This document shows positions 6,280 to 7,431 of a stretch of 7,431 nt of DNA, piece after piece (the stretch's first letter is position 1; each line of letters begins with the position of its first letter). The translations under genes were made by a program, and so were the position numbers. Origin of the DNA: AC-52 sp044870295. GTDB lineage: Bacteria > Actinomycetota > UBA4738. The stretch spans positions 1 to 7,431 of the forward strand of contig JBIOYQ010000125.1 in the NCBI GenBank assembly GCA_044870295.1, given 5' to 3'. The notes beneath the pieces are model-generated. The model did not search any database. It saw only the letters and a list, made by a program, of their open reading frames with translations, and had not been told where the DNA came from.

Positions 6280-7431
6280 CTAGGAGGAGCAGCGGACGGC
6301 GACGACCGGCGGAAGATGCTCGGCCACGGTCGTCCAGGTCCCTCCGCCGTCCCGTGAACCGAACACCTCGCCCGACTCAGCGCCGAAGTACAGCCCGAGT
6401 GGGTCGCGGCCATCGTGGCCGAACGCCTGGCGAAGAATGGTCAGGTGACCTGACGGAAGCCCTTGCGTCAGGGGCTGCCACGACTCACCGCGATCCTCCG
6501 TGACGTAGACGGCCACCTGGCCCTCCGGTGTGACCCGGTCGAAGTCGCCGCGCAACGGGATGACGTAGGCCCGGTTGGCATCGTTGGGGTCCTGCACCAG
6601 CGGGAACCCGAAGTCCGAAGGCAGTCCCGAGTCGGTGCCGACATCGATCCAGGTCTCCCCGGCATCGTCGGAGCGGTAGACGCCGCCGTGGAACTGCATG
6701 TACATGGTGTCCGGCTCCAGCGTGGCCCGGTGCATGTTGTGGACGCACAGGTCCACCGCGCCCTCCCGCGATTCCTCGGGCAGGTAGCGGGCCACGATCC
6801 CCTTGATCCCCCGTCGCCAGCTCTTGCCGCCGTCGTCGGACAGCCAGACGCCGGCCGCCGAGATCCCGACGGCCAGCCGGTCCGGGTCGCCCGGCCACGT
6901 GCAGATCGAGTTGAGGCACATGCCCCCCGCGCCGGGTTGCCAGCTCTTCCGGCTCGGCTCGTCCCACAGACCGCGATTGAGCTCCCACGATCGCCCGCCG
7001 TCCTCGCTCCTGAACAGAGCGGCCGGTGCCACGCCCGCCCACAGGACGTCGTGCTCCTCCCCCGTCCGGACGAACCAGATGCGTTCCACCGCGGAGCCGG
7101 CCTCCTCTGGGAAGGCAGGGCCATCGGCCTGCTCCCACTGCCCCATGGGGTCGTCGGCGAAGTACAGACGCGGGCCGAACTGACCGTGGGTGACGGACGC
7201 GAAGTAGACCCCCGACCGTGGATCGCGCATGGCGAACTCCACGGTGGTGCCACTGAACTTGCGGGCGGCCTCCTGCATGGGACCGCCTCGCGGTCCACGG
7301 AGCACGAACAGCCCCTTGCGCGTGCCGACCAGCAGCTCGGCGTCCTCGGCCTCCTCTGGGCCAATGCTCTGGAGCTGGGTCCGCTCGGCCAGGCCAACCG
7401 CGCCGCCGGAGATGGCCGGGAGGACGTGGAT
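6280..7431 (-). CDS. Asp-box (BNR) beta-propeller protein with a MoaD/ThiS-like tail at its visible N-terminus; 5' end off the window
   Basis: The minus-strand frame is open from base 7431 to a TAG at 6280-6282, giving 383 visible residues and no start codon before GTG 7305. That GTG would remove the first propeller strand (ELLVGTRKGLFVL, 32-44), so the true start is off the window. Five Asp boxes are seen, SEDGGRSW (142-149), SDDGGKSW (198-205), SDDAGETW (254-261), TEDRGESW (311-318) and SRDGGGTW (359-366), spaced about 50-57 residues apart as in BNR/sialidase-like or sortilin-type propellers. No sialidase FRIP motif or catalytic Arg triad was recognised, so enzyme activity is doubtful; a binding or sensor role is as likely. 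There is no signal peptide or membrane segment in view. Residues 1-10 end in Gly-Gly and resemble the tail of a sulfur-carrier protein, described in its own entry. The product is often labelled exo-alpha-sialidase or YVTN/BNR-like. Confidence 0.88.
   Translation of the reverse strand: MHVLPAISGGAVGLAERTQLQSIGPEEAEDAELLVGTRKGLFVLRGPRGGPMQEAARKFSGTTVEFAMRDPRSGVYFASVTHGQFGPRLYFADDPMGQWEQADGPAFPEEAGSAVERIWFVRTGEEHDVLWAGVAPAALFRSEDGGRSWELNRGLWDEPSRKSWQPGAGGMCLNSICTWPGDPDRLAVGISAAGVWLSDDGGKSWRRGIKGIVARYLPEESREGAVDLCVHNMHRATLEPDTMYMQFHGGVYRSDDAGETWIDVGTDSGLPSDFGFPLVQDPNDANRAYVIPLRGDFDRVTPEGQVAVYVTEDRGESWQPLTQGLPSGHLTILRQAFGHDGRDPLGLYFGAESGEVFGSRDGGGTWTTVAEHLPPVVAVRCSS
7402..7431 (-). other. MoaD/ThiS/CysO-like C-terminal tail, LPAISGG, in frame with the BNR protein
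   Basis: The ten visible codons read IHVLPAISGG. The pattern of hydrophobic strand, LPA and final Gly-Gly is that of ubiquitin-like sulfur carriers; mycobacterial CysO ends in TILPAVAGG (from memory). In free carriers the second Gly is the last residue and becomes a thiocarboxylate. Here the frame continues into a linker of about 21 residues with several acidic ones (visible 11-31), then the propeller. Minus-strand bases 7431-7306 hold no stop codon in any frame, so a separate carrier gene ending here is excluded unless there is a sequence error. Only ten residues are visible, so the assignment rests on a short motif. Confidence 0.5.

Noticed and set aside
6280..7305. GTG 7305 as the start of a stand-alone BNR protein
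   Set aside because: It would cut through the first propeller strand (ELLVGTRKGLFVL) and has no good ribosome site. The frame is open to the window edge with family-like sequence.
6468..7397. A 309-codon minus-strand frame overlapping the BNR gene in a different frame
   Set aside because: It is Ser/Arg/Pro-rich and low in complexity, whereas the frame ending at 6280 carries five spaced Asp boxes.

Overview
The window is about 7.4 kb of very GC-rich, tightly packed DNA. Actinomycetota is the best guess. The left edge carries the DUF3090 and SCO1664-family pair that is characteristic of that phylum, GTG starts are frequent, and a flavin/F420-type split-barrel protein of the mycobacterial Rv0121 type is present. 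No rRNA, tRNA, mobile element, CRISPR array or long repeat was seen. Almost every base is coding, and the longest gap between genes is about 100 bp.

Layout. Bases 1-972 (+) hold the end of a DUF3090 gene and a complete SCO1664-family (PI3/PI4-kinase-like) gene, overlapping at their stop/start. Bases 1016-2667 (+) hold an ECF-type sigma factor whose end overlaps an O6-methylguanine-DNA methyltransferase gene, followed after 10 bp by a small split-barrel flavoprotein gene. These three look like one transcription unit. Bases 2695-3645 (+) encode a rhomboid intramembrane protease with an N-terminal B-box-like zinc finger, possibly read from a leaderless promoter. Bases 3749-6272 (+) encode an APC-type permease and an acetamidase/formamidase, 10 bp apart, probably an uptake-and-hydrolysis module for small amides. 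Bases 6280-7431 (-) hold a convergent gene that runs off the right edge and encodes an Asp-box (BNR) beta-propeller.

The most unusual feature is at the right edge. The first ten visible residues of the BNR protein (IHVLPAISGG) look like the C-terminal tail of a ubiquitin-like sulfur carrier of the MoaD/ThiS/CysO type. They continue in frame, with no stop in any minus-strand frame, through a short acidic linker into the propeller. This suggests a sulfur-carrier/propeller fusion with an internal Gly-Gly, but the body of the carrier domain lies outside the window. The second point of interest is the ECF sigma/methyltransferase overlap: the repair protein sits where an anti-sigma factor gene is usually found, which raises the possibility of an alkylation-responsive regulatory unit.
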